Shown piece by piece: positions 26,240-35,022 of a stretch of DNA of 38,869 nucleotides. The notes below the pieces were generated by a model that was given only the letters and a program-made list of their open reading frames with translations, ran no database searches and was not told the origin of the DNA. A program made the translations under genes and the position numbers. Numbering within the stretch: the stretch's first letter is position 1; each line of letters opens with the position of its first letter. This DNA comes from an uncultured Prevotellaceae bacterium (GTDB lineage Bacteria > Bacteroidota > Bacteroidia > Bacteroidales > Bacteroidaceae): NCBI GenBank assembly GCA_947174945.1, contig CAMWKZ010000024.1, positions 1 through 38,869 on the forward strand, given 5' to 3'.

Positions 26240-27595
26240 CTATTTGTCTTTTGCTATACGCTGACGGTTCCACACCACCATGCCAATGGTGATGATGCTC
26301 AGAACGGCAGCACCCACGTACTCCAGCGAGCTGACGCACTTATAGATAACCCATCCGAAGAGCGATGACGCAAAGTCAAGGGCTCCACCGTCAAAGCCTT
26401 GCGGAATGTCGGCTGCCTTATCGCCCGTCTGTTCAAACACAGTGTGGGCAGCCTGTGTAAAGGCTGGAGCCATATCAGTAACAAAGTAGAGACCGATGGC
26501 CAATGCCACAAGGCCGATGACAAAGGTCTTCACCACATTACCCTTTGTAAAGGGCAACACCATAGGGAACAGGTAGAACATACCAGCCAGCGAGGCCAGC
26601 GGCAGGAACTGGTTGCCGGGCAGCGCAACGGCCAAGCCAAGGGCTACGGGAATGAGCAGCAACGATACAACAAGCGTCGTAGGATGACCGATAACGACGG
26701 CGGGCGACATACCAATGTACACCTTCTTGCCATTAAACTTTCTCTTCACCACCTCCTGCGTCTTCTCAGCAATGGGTTTCAGTCCCTCGATAAAGAGTGA
26801 CGTGATACGGGGTATCAGCTCCATAACGGCACCCATCGTCACACCTAAGAACAGCACCTTCTTAATATCCAACTGGGCAAGTACACCAATCAGCGCACCC
26901 ACGATGACACCCAGAATGAGCGGTTCGCCCATCACGCCAAACTTCTTCTTCATGCCCTCAGCGTCGATATTCAGTTTCTCGAAGCCGGGAATCATATCGA
27001 GTGCCTTGCCTATCAGCAGGGCAAAGGGTACAAAGCTCTGGCAGAAAGGCTGGGGAATAGAGATTCCCTCCCACTCGGTGTAGTAGTCCTGAAACTTGTC
27101 AGCAGTCAGGTCGGCCATCACCAGCGTAATAATGTAACACACGATAGCTGCAAAGTAGCCCCACATCAGGCTCTCGCCCATCACGAAATAGGCTACGGCG
27201 CCAATGAAAGCAAAGTGCCAGTAGTTCCACAGGTCAATGTTGACCGTGCGGGTGCAGCCCGTAATCAACAACAGGAAGTTAACACCCAAGCAGATGGGGA
27301 TAATCAGCGCACCAACAGCCGTATTATAAGCAACGGCGGCGGCAGCGGGCCATCCCATGTCAAACACTTTCAGCTGTAGGTCGTAGAGCTGTGAAATGTC
27401 ACTCAGCGGGCCGCCGAAGTTGGTGGTCAGCAGAGCCGTCACAATACCGAGACCCACGAAACCGACACCGACATAAAGACCTGACTTGAGTGACTTACCG
27501 AATTTCAAACCGATGCAAAGGCCAATGATAGTAAACAGAATAGGCATCATGACCGAGGCACCAAGACTAATAATGTAGCTAAAGACTTGTTCCAT
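26240..27595 (-). CDS. PTS galactitol-type IIC permease (orphan)
   Basis: This 451-aa integral membrane protein has many hydrophobic segments and resembles the EIIC-Gat (GatC) family of the phosphotransferase system. Typical blocks are the N-terminal GASVMMPILFTIIGLCIGLKFGKSL-like region, IPICLGVNFLLL, and GMSPAVVIGHPTTL in the second half. No IIA, IIB, EI or HPr is encoded here, and Bacteroidetes generally lack a working sugar PTS, so it probably works as a secondary carrier. First gene of the unit with kduI and the ExuT-like transporter, it likely moves a sugar acid or its product, but the substrate is unproven. Confidence 0.82.
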   Translation of the reverse strand: MEQVFSYIISLGASVMMPILFTIIGLCIGLKFGKSLKSGLYVGVGFVGLGIVTALLTTNFGGPLSDISQLYDLQLKVFDMGWPAAAAVAYNTAVGALIIPICLGVNFLLLITGCTRTVNIDLWNYWHFAFIGAVAYFVMGESLMWGYFAAIVCYIITLVMADLTADKFQDYYTEWEGISIPQPFCQSFVPFALLIGKALDMIPGFEKLNIDAEGMKKKFGVMGEPLILGVIVGALIGVLAQLDIKKVLFLGVTMGAVMELIPRITSLFIEGLKPIAEKTQEVVKRKFNGKKVYIGMSPAVVIGHPTTLVVSLLLIPVALGLAVALPGNQFLPLASLAGMFYLFPMVLPFTKGNVVKTFVIGLVALAIGLYFVTDMAPAFTQAAHTVFEQTGDKAADIPQGFDGGALDFASSLFGWVIYKCVSSLEYVGAAVLSIITIGMVVWNRQRIAKDK

Positions 27596-27633
27596 CAGAT
27601 TTGTTTTATTTGTTTTTAAGCGTAGTCTGGCTG

Positions 27634-27664
27634 CAAAGTTAATAAATTATTTATAAACCACAAA
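27634..27664 (-). promoter_or_regulatory. Promoter of the IIC-kduI-MFS unit
   Basis: On the minus strand, TTTG (27661-27664), a 19-bp spacer and TAACTTTG (27634-27641) match the Bacteroidetes consensus. It lies next to the stop codon of the preceding murF-alr gene and shows that the unit is expressed separately. Confidence 0.82.
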
Positions 27665-27667
27665 GGA

Positions 27668-30151
27668 TTAATCCTGGAAATATACCTTTTTCACCCGACC
27701 GCTAACGGCTGTCAGCACCTCGTAGGGGATGGTATCAAGCACATCGCTGAGCACGGTGGCAGGCAACTGTTCGCCAAATATCTCGACACTATCACCCTCG
27801 CTACAGGGTATGTCTGTCACATCAATCATAGCCACATCCATACAGATATTGCCCACGTAGGGAGCCTTCTGACCATTCACTAAACAATAGCACACACCGT
27901 GCCCCAAATGACGGGAAAGTCCGTCGGCATAGCCGATGGGAATGGCGGCGATGACACTGTCGCGCGTCAGGACACCCTTGCGGCTGTAACCTACCGTCTC
28001 GTCCTTCGGCACATGGCGCAACTGCAAAATAGTGGTCTTCAATGTGCTGACGGGAATAAGCGGGGCATCCGTACCTGCGCCCATCGGGTCGTAACCATAC
28101 AAACCTAATCCTAAACGGCACATATCTAAATGGTGCTCTGGGAAGTGGACGATGCCCGCCGAGTTGCAGATATGGCGCAGGAGCTTATGGTTGAAAGCTG
28201 CTTGCAACTTCGAGCTGGCCTCGTCGAACTTGTGGAACTGTTCGGCTGAGAAGCGGTCAAAGTCAGCACTGTCCGAACCGACAAAGTGGCTGAACACAGA
28301 ACGCGGGATAATGGCATTCTGCTGCTGAAGCCGACAGATAACCTCGTCGATGTCCTTCTCTGGGTCGAAGCCCAAGCGGTGCATTCCCGTATCGAGCTTG
28401 ATGTGGACGGGCCAGCCCGTAATGCCTTGCTTCTCAGCAGCCTGTATCAGTGCATCCATCAATCGGAACGAATACACTTCGGGCTCTAAGTCATAGTCAA
28501 ACATAGTCTTAAAGGCCGTCATCTCAGGGTTCATAATCATGATGTTCTGCGTAATGCCATTGCGACGCAAAGTAACACCTTCATCGGCCACTGCCACGGC
28601 CAAATAGTCCACACGATGGTCTTGCAACGTCTTGGCGACCTCCACAGAACCTGCACCATAGGCATCGGCCTTGACCATGCAGACGAGCTTGGTCTCAGGT
28701 TTCATGAACGAGCGGTAGTAGTTCAGGTTGCTGACCAACGCATTGAGATTGACCTCAAGAATAGTTTCATGCACCTTCTGCTCCAGCCGCTCCGTAATGC
28801 GGTCAAAGCCAAAGGCGCGTGCTCCCTTCACCAGCACTACCTCGTCGTGCAGCTGGCGGAACACATCACTATGCAGGAACTCGTCCGTCGTGGCGAAGAA
28901 ATACTTCTCATCAGTGGCAAATCCCCCTCCCTGCAAAGTAATATCAGGCCCTATACCTATCAACTTATGAACACCCCGTTTTACACAGAGGTTGTTCACC
29001 TCGCCATACAGGTCGATAGGCTTCATGCCACTCTGATATATGTCGCTCAAGATAAGGGTGCGCCGCCGCTGGTCGTTCACCCGACGGCTCATGAAGTCAA
29101 GAGCTATGTCAAGTGAGTTGATGTCAGAATTATAGGAATCGTTAATCAGCGTACAGCCATGCAGTCCCTCCTTCACCTCCAGTCGCATGGCCACTGGCTC
29201 CAAACGAGCCATACGTTCAGCCAGCTGCTCCGGCGACACTCCCATGTAAAGGGCAACAGCAGCACAGGCAAACGAGCACTGCAAGGAGGCCTCGTCGAAG
29301 AAAGGCAACTGATAACTGCCTCGCGTACCTTTATATATATACTGAACGGTGGTAAACCCTTTTGGACTTGCAGCACCCGACTTGCTCTCAATATACAACG
29401 GAGCGGATATGTTCTCACAGCTCCACCCTATCTTCTCGCCCTTGTAGCCTGAACGGCGGATGCAACGGCTAACCACATCATCATCGGAATTGTAGGCAAT
29501 AACCTTCGCACTATGAAACAGCTGCAGCTTCTCCATACACTTCTCCTCCATTGAGCGGAAATTCTCCTGATGGGCAGCACCTAAGGAGGTCAGCACGCCA
29601 ATGGTAGGCTGGATAATATCACGCAGAGCCTCCATCTCGCCAGATTCGCTGATACCCGCCTCGAAAAGAGCTACCTGTGTCTGCTCATTCAGCAGCCAGA
29701 CACTCAAGGGAACACCTATCTGCGAATTATAGCTTTTAGGAGAACGAGTAACATTCAGTTGAGGAGAGAGTAACTGACAAAGCCACTCCTTGACCATCGT
29801 CTTACCGTTAGAGCCTGTGATACCCACTACAGGGCAGTCGAACTCATCACGATGGCGCTCAGCCAGTCGTTGCAGGGCTGCCAGCGGTGAAGGCACTTTC
29901 AGATAATTAGCATCAGCCTCTGCCCGTTCTGGGAGCTCGGACACCACAAAGTTGCGCACCCCGCGACGGTACAGGTCACCAATATATCGGTGTCCGTCGT
30001 TGCGTGCCGACTTCAAGGCAAAAAACAAAGTTTCTTCTGGAAAACAAAGGGAACGGCTGTCAGTGAGCAGCCATCCTATCTTAGCATCGGCTGTGCCGAT
30101 GCGACGCGCTCCAATGAGCGTTGTTATCTTTTCTATCGTATAATTCATCAT
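27668..30151 (-). CDS. murF-alr: MurF-alanine racemase fusion
   Basis: This 827-aa bifunctional cytoplasmic enzyme both makes D-alanine and adds D-Ala-D-Ala to UDP-MurNAc-tripeptide. The N-terminal MurF-like ligase (about 1-455) has the ATP loop GITGSNGKT at 110-118, NDSYNS for the central domain, and a C-terminal ligase domain. The alanine racemase part (about 460-827) has the PLP lysine in MVKADAYGAG near residue 493, and the opposite catalytic tyrosine in DETVGYSRKG. This fusion is typical of Bacteroidetes. The start overlaps the GSCFA gene stop by 4 bp, so the two are coupled. Confidence 0.95.
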   Translation of the reverse strand: MMNYTIEKITTLIGARRIGTADAKIGWLLTDSRSLCFPEETLFFALKSARNDGHRYIGDLYRRGVRNFVVSELPERAEADANYLKVPSPLAALQRLAERHRDEFDCPVVGITGSNGKTMVKEWLCQLLSPQLNVTRSPKSYNSQIGVPLSVWLLNEQTQVALFEAGISESGEMEALRDIIQPTIGVLTSLGAAHQENFRSMEEKCMEKLQLFHSAKVIAYNSDDDVVSRCIRRSGYKGEKIGWSCENISAPLYIESKSGAASPKGFTTVQYIYKGTRGSYQLPFFDEASLQCSFACAAVALYMGVSPEQLAERMARLEPVAMRLEVKEGLHGCTLINDSYNSDINSLDIALDFMSRRVNDQRRRTLILSDIYQSGMKPIDLYGEVNNLCVKRGVHKLIGIGPDITLQGGGFATDEKYFFATTDEFLHSDVFRQLHDEVVLVKGARAFGFDRITERLEQKVHETILEVNLNALVSNLNYYRSFMKPETKLVCMVKADAYGAGSVEVAKTLQDHRVDYLAVAVADEGVTLRRNGITQNIMIMNPEMTAFKTMFDYDLEPEVYSFRLMDALIQAAEKQGITGWPVHIKLDTGMHRLGFDPEKDIDEVICRLQQQNAIIPRSVFSHFVGSDSADFDRFSAEQFHKFDEASSKLQAAFNHKLLRHICNSAGIVHFPEHHLDMCRLGLGLYGYDPMGAGTDAPLIPVSTLKTTILQLRHVPKDETVGYSRKGVLTRDSVIAAIPIGYADGLSRHLGHGVCYCLVNGQKAPYVGNICMDVAMIDVTDIPCSEGDSVEIFGEQLPATVLSDVLDTIPYEVLTAVSGRVKKVYFQD

Positions 30152-30942
30152 GTAAAATCACCGTATTTCTTGCGTAATTCAGCAACCTTTAACATCGTCT
30201 TATCCATGAAAGCCTGATATTCGGACGACTCAGGATGAAAGGGCTTATGACCCAATGCCTGTTTCAAGGGGTGCCATTCTTCTAAAAACTTCTTCGCTGC
30301 AGACGAAAAACAAGTATCAACCAATCGTTCCCAAATGTAGTCAACAGCCTGTTCAGAAGGGTGCAACATATCGGCAGCATAAAAGCGGTAATCACGCAGT
30401 TCGTCAAGCAAGATTTCATAAGAGGGGAAATAATAGAGAGAGCAACGAGCAACAACCTGAGCAATGGCAAGCAGTAACGTTGCCTTCGACAACTGGCTCC
30501 CATGCGCACCATATTTACGATAACGGATGGGGCTGACGGTCAGCACCACCTGCACATCAGGCCGACGCTGGCGTAACAGGCTAACCGTCTTTTGCAGCAC
30601 GTTGACACACTCGTCTACCGTCAGTTCTTCCTCCTGAAACAGGTTTTGAGGACGCTTTTCGCAGTTATCCACAATCTCACCCGTCGACTTCAACCGATAA
30701 ACATGATTGGTACCGAGGGTGAGGAATACAATGCGCGGAGTACCATCGTAACGCTCAATGGTATGCAGAATGCTGACAGGGTTATACATTACCCCATAGG
30801 GATTTGATGTAACAGGAAAACCATTGTCGCGAAAGCGGCGGCTTACCTCGTCAGCAAAGCACGAACCTACAAAGAGTATTTCCTCGAAGGGCTGTATCTC
30901 AAAGTCAGGCTTCGGGATGTCTACTATCGTCCTAAACTCCAT
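30148..30942 (-). CDS. GSCFA domain protein
   Basis: This 264-aa protein belongs to the GSCFA family, named after a motif seen here at residues 26-30 (FVGSCFADEV). The family resembles SGNH/GDSL hydrolases: the nucleophile-like Ser is in GSCFA, TLGTNHVY (about 95-102) may give the Gly/Asn block, and DMLHPSEQAVDY (about 190-201) the Asp-His pair. An esterase or acyl-transfer role on a glycan is therefore possible but unproven. No signal peptide is seen. It starts 5 bp after fkp and overlaps murF-alr by 4 bp. Confidence 0.85.
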   Translation of the reverse strand: MEFRTIVDIPKPDFEIQPFEEILFVGSCFADEVSRRFRDNGFPVTSNPYGVMYNPVSILHTIERYDGTPRIVFLTLGTNHVYRLKSTGEIVDNCEKRPQNLFQEEELTVDECVNVLQKTVSLLRQRRPDVQVVLTVSPIRYRKYGAHGSQLSKATLLLAIAQVVARCSLYYFPSYEILLDELRDYRFYAADMLHPSEQAVDYIWERLVDTCFSSAAKKFLEEWHPLKQALGHKPFHPESSEYQAFMDKTMLKVAELRKKYGDFT

Positions 30943-30947
30943 CGTTT

Positions 30948-33593
30948 CTAACTCCTGCTTACCTGTAAGCCCGTCTTCGACAAGGTCATATCTACAAAGC
31001 GAGCATTGGCATTGGGCTGCTGAACCGCCAGGAGCTGACGAATGCGAGCAGCAGCCTCTGGGTCTTTTGCCACCATATACAAATAACCGCCACCACCAGC
31101 TCCCGGCAACTTATAGCCCAGACAGAGGTCGTCCACAAGGTTTGCAATGCGACGCACACTATCGGGATTCGTACCGCTGTCAATCAGCTGGTTCTGTTCC
31201 CACGTCTTGCGAATCAGCTGCCCCATCTCGTCGAAGCGCTGACGCTGGATAGCCTCATACATATCAATGGAGTGGGCCTTCATCTCACGCAACTGTAACA
31301 GTTGCTGATGATGATTGACGAACATACGGCGCACGATTTCAGCCAATATCTTCTTGGCCGTGCGGGTAATACCTGTATAATAAAGTAGATGGCACTGGGC
31401 ATACTCGGGCTGGGTAAAGACACTATCGGGCAACCAGCGCACACGTGGATTCTGGTCGAAGCCACGCTGGGTGTCAAGCAATTTAACACCTCCCAAGACG
31501 CCTCCAAACTGGTCTTGCCAACCGCCACCTGTTGTGAGCAACTGTTCCAGCACAAGTGTGCGACGGCTGATTTCGTTCTTGTCCCACGCCAGTGAACAGA
31601 AGTCGCTGACGGCTCCTAACACAGTAGAAGCCAGTATCGAACTGGTACCCAGTCCACTGCCTGCGGGTATGGCTGACAACAGGGTTAGCTCAATGCCGCA
31701 ACCAAAAGATTCCAGCTGAGCACGTAGCGAAGGGAAAGTCTCTTGTGAGAAACCTGGCTGGAAGCCTGCTAACACAAGAGCAGCCTTCGGGATAGAGAAT
31801 GGTGAGCCTACCTTATTATAAGCTGCCAACTGTTCGTAAGTCTCTACTACCTCCATAGCCCCAAGGTCGATGCTACGCAACACAATATGGTGCTCACGAC
31901 AGGGTTTGACATAGGCCTGCAAGGGCGGCTGCCCATTCAGCTCTATGGCAATATTCACAACTGAGCCGCCTTCCATCAGGCAATAAGGTGGCGTATCAGT
32001 CCAGCCACCAGCTAAATCAATACGGACAGGAGAACGTCCCCATACAATCTGGTCTGGATAGACCGACAGACGGGGTGACTGCTTTTCAGCCAGCACACCA
32101 GCAGTAAGTCCTTCACGCAACAGCGAGAAGGCACCGTCGCTATCACCCCTGAACATCGCATCGTGGATGCGAGTGAGCAGCGGAGCATCTTCTGCCAACA
32201 CATCAGGCAAGGGTAGTTGCATCCCACTAAACTCACGGGCAGCATCGTCCAAATCAAGTTGATAGAACACGCTATGCTGCCAGTTGCGAGCCAATGCAGG
32301 CCAGTTACGACTGCGGAACTGGGCACGCTGGGCAAAAAGGCGACGCAAGTTAGCCACATTCGAAATATCCTCTGCAGAAAGGAATGTTGTAGCCTTCTGA
32401 GACAGGTCATCCAAATTGTCTAGTGCATCCAGACTATCCAAGACAGGGAATTGCTTGCGCTGTTGTTCGCTACCTGTAAACTTGTCGTCAATGCCGTAGC
32501 GACGCACGCAGTATTGCGTCTCACCAATGGGAATAATATCAACACACTGCCCCGGTTCCAGACGGACAGTCCAGTCGTTATCAGGAACGCCCGTCACAAT
32601 GTTGTCACGCGTCAGCGTCCAGCGAGGGCCTATGCAGCTGTTCTCTATCCAGATGTTCTGATTCTGCTCCGTAAACTGATAGTGGGTAACAGCATTCTGT
32701 GTAAAGATACTAGGATGCGGTTTGCGGTCGTGGTGCATAATGTCACGCTGGTCGTTGACAATATTCTGAATAGCCACCGTCGAGGATATCATTTCACCTG
32801 AAGTGCCAAAATGATAGAACTCACCACCCTGCAAAGGAACGATAGCTACCGATAGTTCGCGCAGCTCAGGGTCATCAATGGTCGGATGAGTGCCCAGCGT
32901 ACAGCCGAACTCACTATACAGGTCGTACTCCTTGATGTCGTCGCCCTGCATAGAACGCTTCATCAACAACTTAACGGCCTTATCACTCAACAACCAGATG
33001 CCGATGTCGGTCAAGTAGAAATGGGCTTTTAATAGTTCCGCTAGCTGTTCCGTACTGGGTTTCTGCAACATCATCTTCAGCACGTTAGGGGTACGGCGGT
33101 CACTGACAAACACACCGTGGTCCTTAGCTATAGAGGCATCAAGCCACAAGCCGTAGCATACCACATCGGCATCAGGAATCGGCCCAATGCGCTCTGCAGC
33201 ACGAATATATACATCGCCACTGACTATCATGGTGGTCAGCCGCTCTGGAGCCTGTGCCATCATGCGTTCATAAAGGGGCAGCTGCAAATCAAGCAGTGTC
33301 TGCGACAGACGCTGGCCACGCTCCCATCGGAATACGGGTATCGGAGTCAATATCTTACCACTGGGAGCATACGACGGTAGCCTGCGACTCTGTCCGCCAG
33401 CATGTAATACAATTGCCCGTTCACCATTCAGCCAGTCACGAGCCTGCTGCAGAAGCCAGGTTGTTCCACCACCCGACCCTAATTTATGCCCCACAGGGTC
33501 ATTCGTACAAAAATATTCGTCGCGGGAAAATCCCGTCACGTCATGGAAACAGCCCACCAAATTAGGCGGCAAAGATAATAGTTTCTTCATCAC
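30948..33593 (-). CDS. fkp: Bifunctional L-fucokinase / GDP-L-fucose pyrophosphorylase Fkp
   Basis: Fkp phosphorylates L-fucose and couples it to GTP, giving GDP-fucose for fucosylated capsule and glycoproteins in Bacteroides. The 881-aa product has the pyrophosphorylase motif GGQSRRLPSYAPSGK at 66-80, a beta-helix middle region, and a GHMP kinase half. The kinase half starts at about 515 (GRSPVRIDLAGGWTDTPP) with ATP loop SAIPAGSGLGTSS near 636-648 and PGAGGGGYLY close to the end. It is shorter than B. fragilis Fkp (949 aa), but both active halves look complete. The gene is divergent from fucP and heads fkp-GSCFA-murF-alr. Confidence 0.95.
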   Translation of the reverse strand: MMKKLLSLPPNLVGCFHDVTGFSRDEYFCTNDPVGHKLGSGGGTTWLLQQARDWLNGERAIVLHAGGQSRRLPSYAPSGKILTPIPVFRWERGQRLSQTLLDLQLPLYERMMAQAPERLTTMIVSGDVYIRAAERIGPIPDADVVCYGLWLDASIAKDHGVFVSDRRTPNVLKMMLQKPSTEQLAELLKAHFYLTDIGIWLLSDKAVKLLMKRSMQGDDIKEYDLYSEFGCTLGTHPTIDDPELRELSVAIVPLQGGEFYHFGTSGEMISSTVAIQNIVNDQRDIMHHDRKPHPSIFTQNAVTHYQFTEQNQNIWIENSCIGPRWTLTRDNIVTGVPDNDWTVRLEPGQCVDIIPIGETQYCVRRYGIDDKFTGSEQQRKQFPVLDSLDALDNLDDLSQKATTFLSAEDISNVANLRRLFAQRAQFRSRNWPALARNWQHSVFYQLDLDDAAREFSGMQLPLPDVLAEDAPLLTRIHDAMFRGDSDGAFSLLREGLTAGVLAEKQSPRLSVYPDQIVWGRSPVRIDLAGGWTDTPPYCLMEGGSVVNIAIELNGQPPLQAYVKPCREHHIVLRSIDLGAMEVVETYEQLAAYNKVGSPFSIPKAALVLAGFQPGFSQETFPSLRAQLESFGCGIELTLLSAIPAGSGLGTSSILASTVLGAVSDFCSLAWDKNEISRRTLVLEQLLTTGGGWQDQFGGVLGGVKLLDTQRGFDQNPRVRWLPDSVFTQPEYAQCHLLYYTGITRTAKKILAEIVRRMFVNHHQQLLQLREMKAHSIDMYEAIQRQRFDEMGQLIRKTWEQNQLIDSGTNPDSVRRIANLVDDLCLGYKLPGAGGGGYLYMVAKDPEAAARIRQLLAVQQPNANARFVDMTLSKTGLQVSRS

Positions 33594-33610
33594 TTGTTGA
33601 TATTATTGTG

Positions 33611-33618
33611 CAAAGATA
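33611..33618 (-). promoter_or_regulatory. fkp promoter -7 element
   Basis: CAAAGATA reads TATCTTTG on the minus strand, 17 bases before the fkp ATG. No clear -33 element is present; the expected position falls in the TATTCAC repeat. Confidence 0.65.
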
Positions 33619-33623
33619 CAAAT

Positions 33624-33651
33624 TATTCACTATTCACTATTCATTATTCAC
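33624..33651. repeat. Four tandem TATTCAC heptamers
   Basis: TATTCAC, TATTCAC, TATTCAT and TATTCAC follow each other exactly at 33624-33651, between the divergent -7 elements of fkp and fucP. The run covers the -33 region of both promoters, so copy number could affect spacing or regulator binding. Confidence 0.7.
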
Positions 33652-33661
33652 AATTATTTTA

Positions 33662-33669
33662 TATCTTTG
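33662..33669 (+). promoter_or_regulatory. fucP promoter -7 element
   Basis: TATCTTTG lies 24 bases before the fucP ATG, with no good TTTG at the -33 position. Confidence 0.7.
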
Positions 33670-33693
33670 CCGTGAAAAACAAAGAACTAAACA

Positions 33694-35022
33694 ATGAAAC
33701 TACTCACTAACAATAGCCCACAGGAACAAAGCTATCTCACCACCTTTATACTTGTGTCTATCTGCTTTGTACTATGGGGATTTACTAACGACATCACAGG
33801 AGTCATGGTCAGTGCCTTCTCACGCATCTTCCTGCTAAACATGACCGAGGGGGCTCTTATCAACGTGGCCAACTTTATGGGGTATCTGGTACTGGCTATC
33901 CCAATAGCTATCTTCACACAGCGCTACACCTACAAGTCAGGCGTATTGCTCAGTCTGGGCATCTATGCTGGTGGCATTCTACTACTGATACCTGCCAAGA
34001 TGATTGGGGTGTTTCAAGGCTTTTTATTAGCATATTTCATCATGACGTGTGGTTCGGCTGCTTTGGAAACGTGCTGTCACCCATTGATTTACAAGATGGG
34101 GGACGAGCGTAAAGGCATCAACCGGCTCAATCTGGCACAGGCTTTCAATGCATTAGGAGCTGTTATCGGTATATATGTCGCCTCAAAAGCCGTTACAGAG
34201 AAGCTCAGTCCGATGCCAGCCAGCATGAGAGCCGAACTTCTACCCGCACAGTTTAACATTCTTAAGATGCACGACCTTGACACGGTTGTTCAGCCCTACC
34301 TCTATGTGTCCGCCATCATCATCGTGCTATTAGTGTTGATACGAGTAAGCACTTTTGTCGTACATCAGGAGAAGAAGTCCAGCGAGATGCCATTAGAAGC
34401 ATTCAGAAGACTGCTTTGCATCCGTAACTACCGTGAAGGAGTGATAGCTGAGTTTTTCTATATCGGAGCCCAGATATGCCTCTTTACTTTTATGCTGGTC
34501 TATGCTCGCCAACTGTTTATTGAAGAAGGAATGGGAGAAAGTGCAGCCGATGTTGTTGCTGGCCATTATAACATCATAGCCTTTATCATCTATGCCACTA
34601 TGCGCTTCGTCTGCACATGGCTGCTTAATTTCATCAAGCCGGGACGGTTACTATCAATCATGGCTATCATAGCTATTACAGCTCTCACTGGCAGCATCAT
34701 CTTTACCAACCGCAACGGTCTCTATTGTCTTATCTTGGCCTGCGGAGCTTTGTCTATGATGTTTCCTACTATTTACGGTATGTCTCTCAGAGGAGTAGGC
34801 AACGATGTCAAGTACGCCAGTGCCGGACTCACGATGACGGTCTTTGCTGGTGCAGTACTGCCTCCGCTTCAGACCGCTATCGTGCAATGGGATATAGAAC
34901 TATGGGGCATTCCTGCCATCAACCTCTCGTTCATCGTGCCTATCGTCTGCCTAATAGTTGTAGCTTACTACGGACACACAGGATATGTGCGCCACAACAT
35001 CACCCACAACTACCAGTCCTAA
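33694..35022 (+). CDS. fucP: L-fucose:H+ symporter FucP
   Basis: This 442-aa inner-membrane MFS permease brings in L-fucose with protons. The N-terminal helix has FVLWGFTNDITGVMV, in which the Asn/Asp pair matches the FucP family; E. coli FucP uses Asp46 in the same region. TCGSAALETCCHPLI (about 115-129) supplies the conserved acidic residue equivalent to Glu135. LNLAQAFNALGAVIG is another family block. Divergent placement against fkp gives a fucose uptake and activation pair. No fucose catabolic genes (fucI, fucK, fucA) are nearby. Its last 4 bases overlap the end of the convergent yfhO-like gene. Confidence 0.93.
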   Translation: MKLLTNNSPQEQSYLTTFILVSICFVLWGFTNDITGVMVSAFSRIFLLNMTEGALINVANFMGYLVLAIPIAIFTQRYTYKSGVLLSLGIYAGGILLLIPAKMIGVFQGFLLAYFIMTCGSAALETCCHPLIYKMGDERKGINRLNLAQAFNALGAVIGIYVASKAVTEKLSPMPASMRAELLPAQFNILKMHDLDTVVQPYLYVSAIIIVLLVLIRVSTFVVHQEKKSSEMPLEAFRRLLCIRNYREGVIAEFFYIGAQICLFTFMLVYARQLFIEEGMGESAADVVAGHYNIIAFIIYATMRFVCTWLLNFIKPGRLLSIMAIIAITALTGSIIFTNRNGLYCLILACGALSMMFPTIYGMSLRGVGNDVKYASAGLTMTVFAGAVLPPLQTAIVQWDIELWGIPAINLSFIVPIVCLIVVAYYGHTGYVRHNITHNYQS

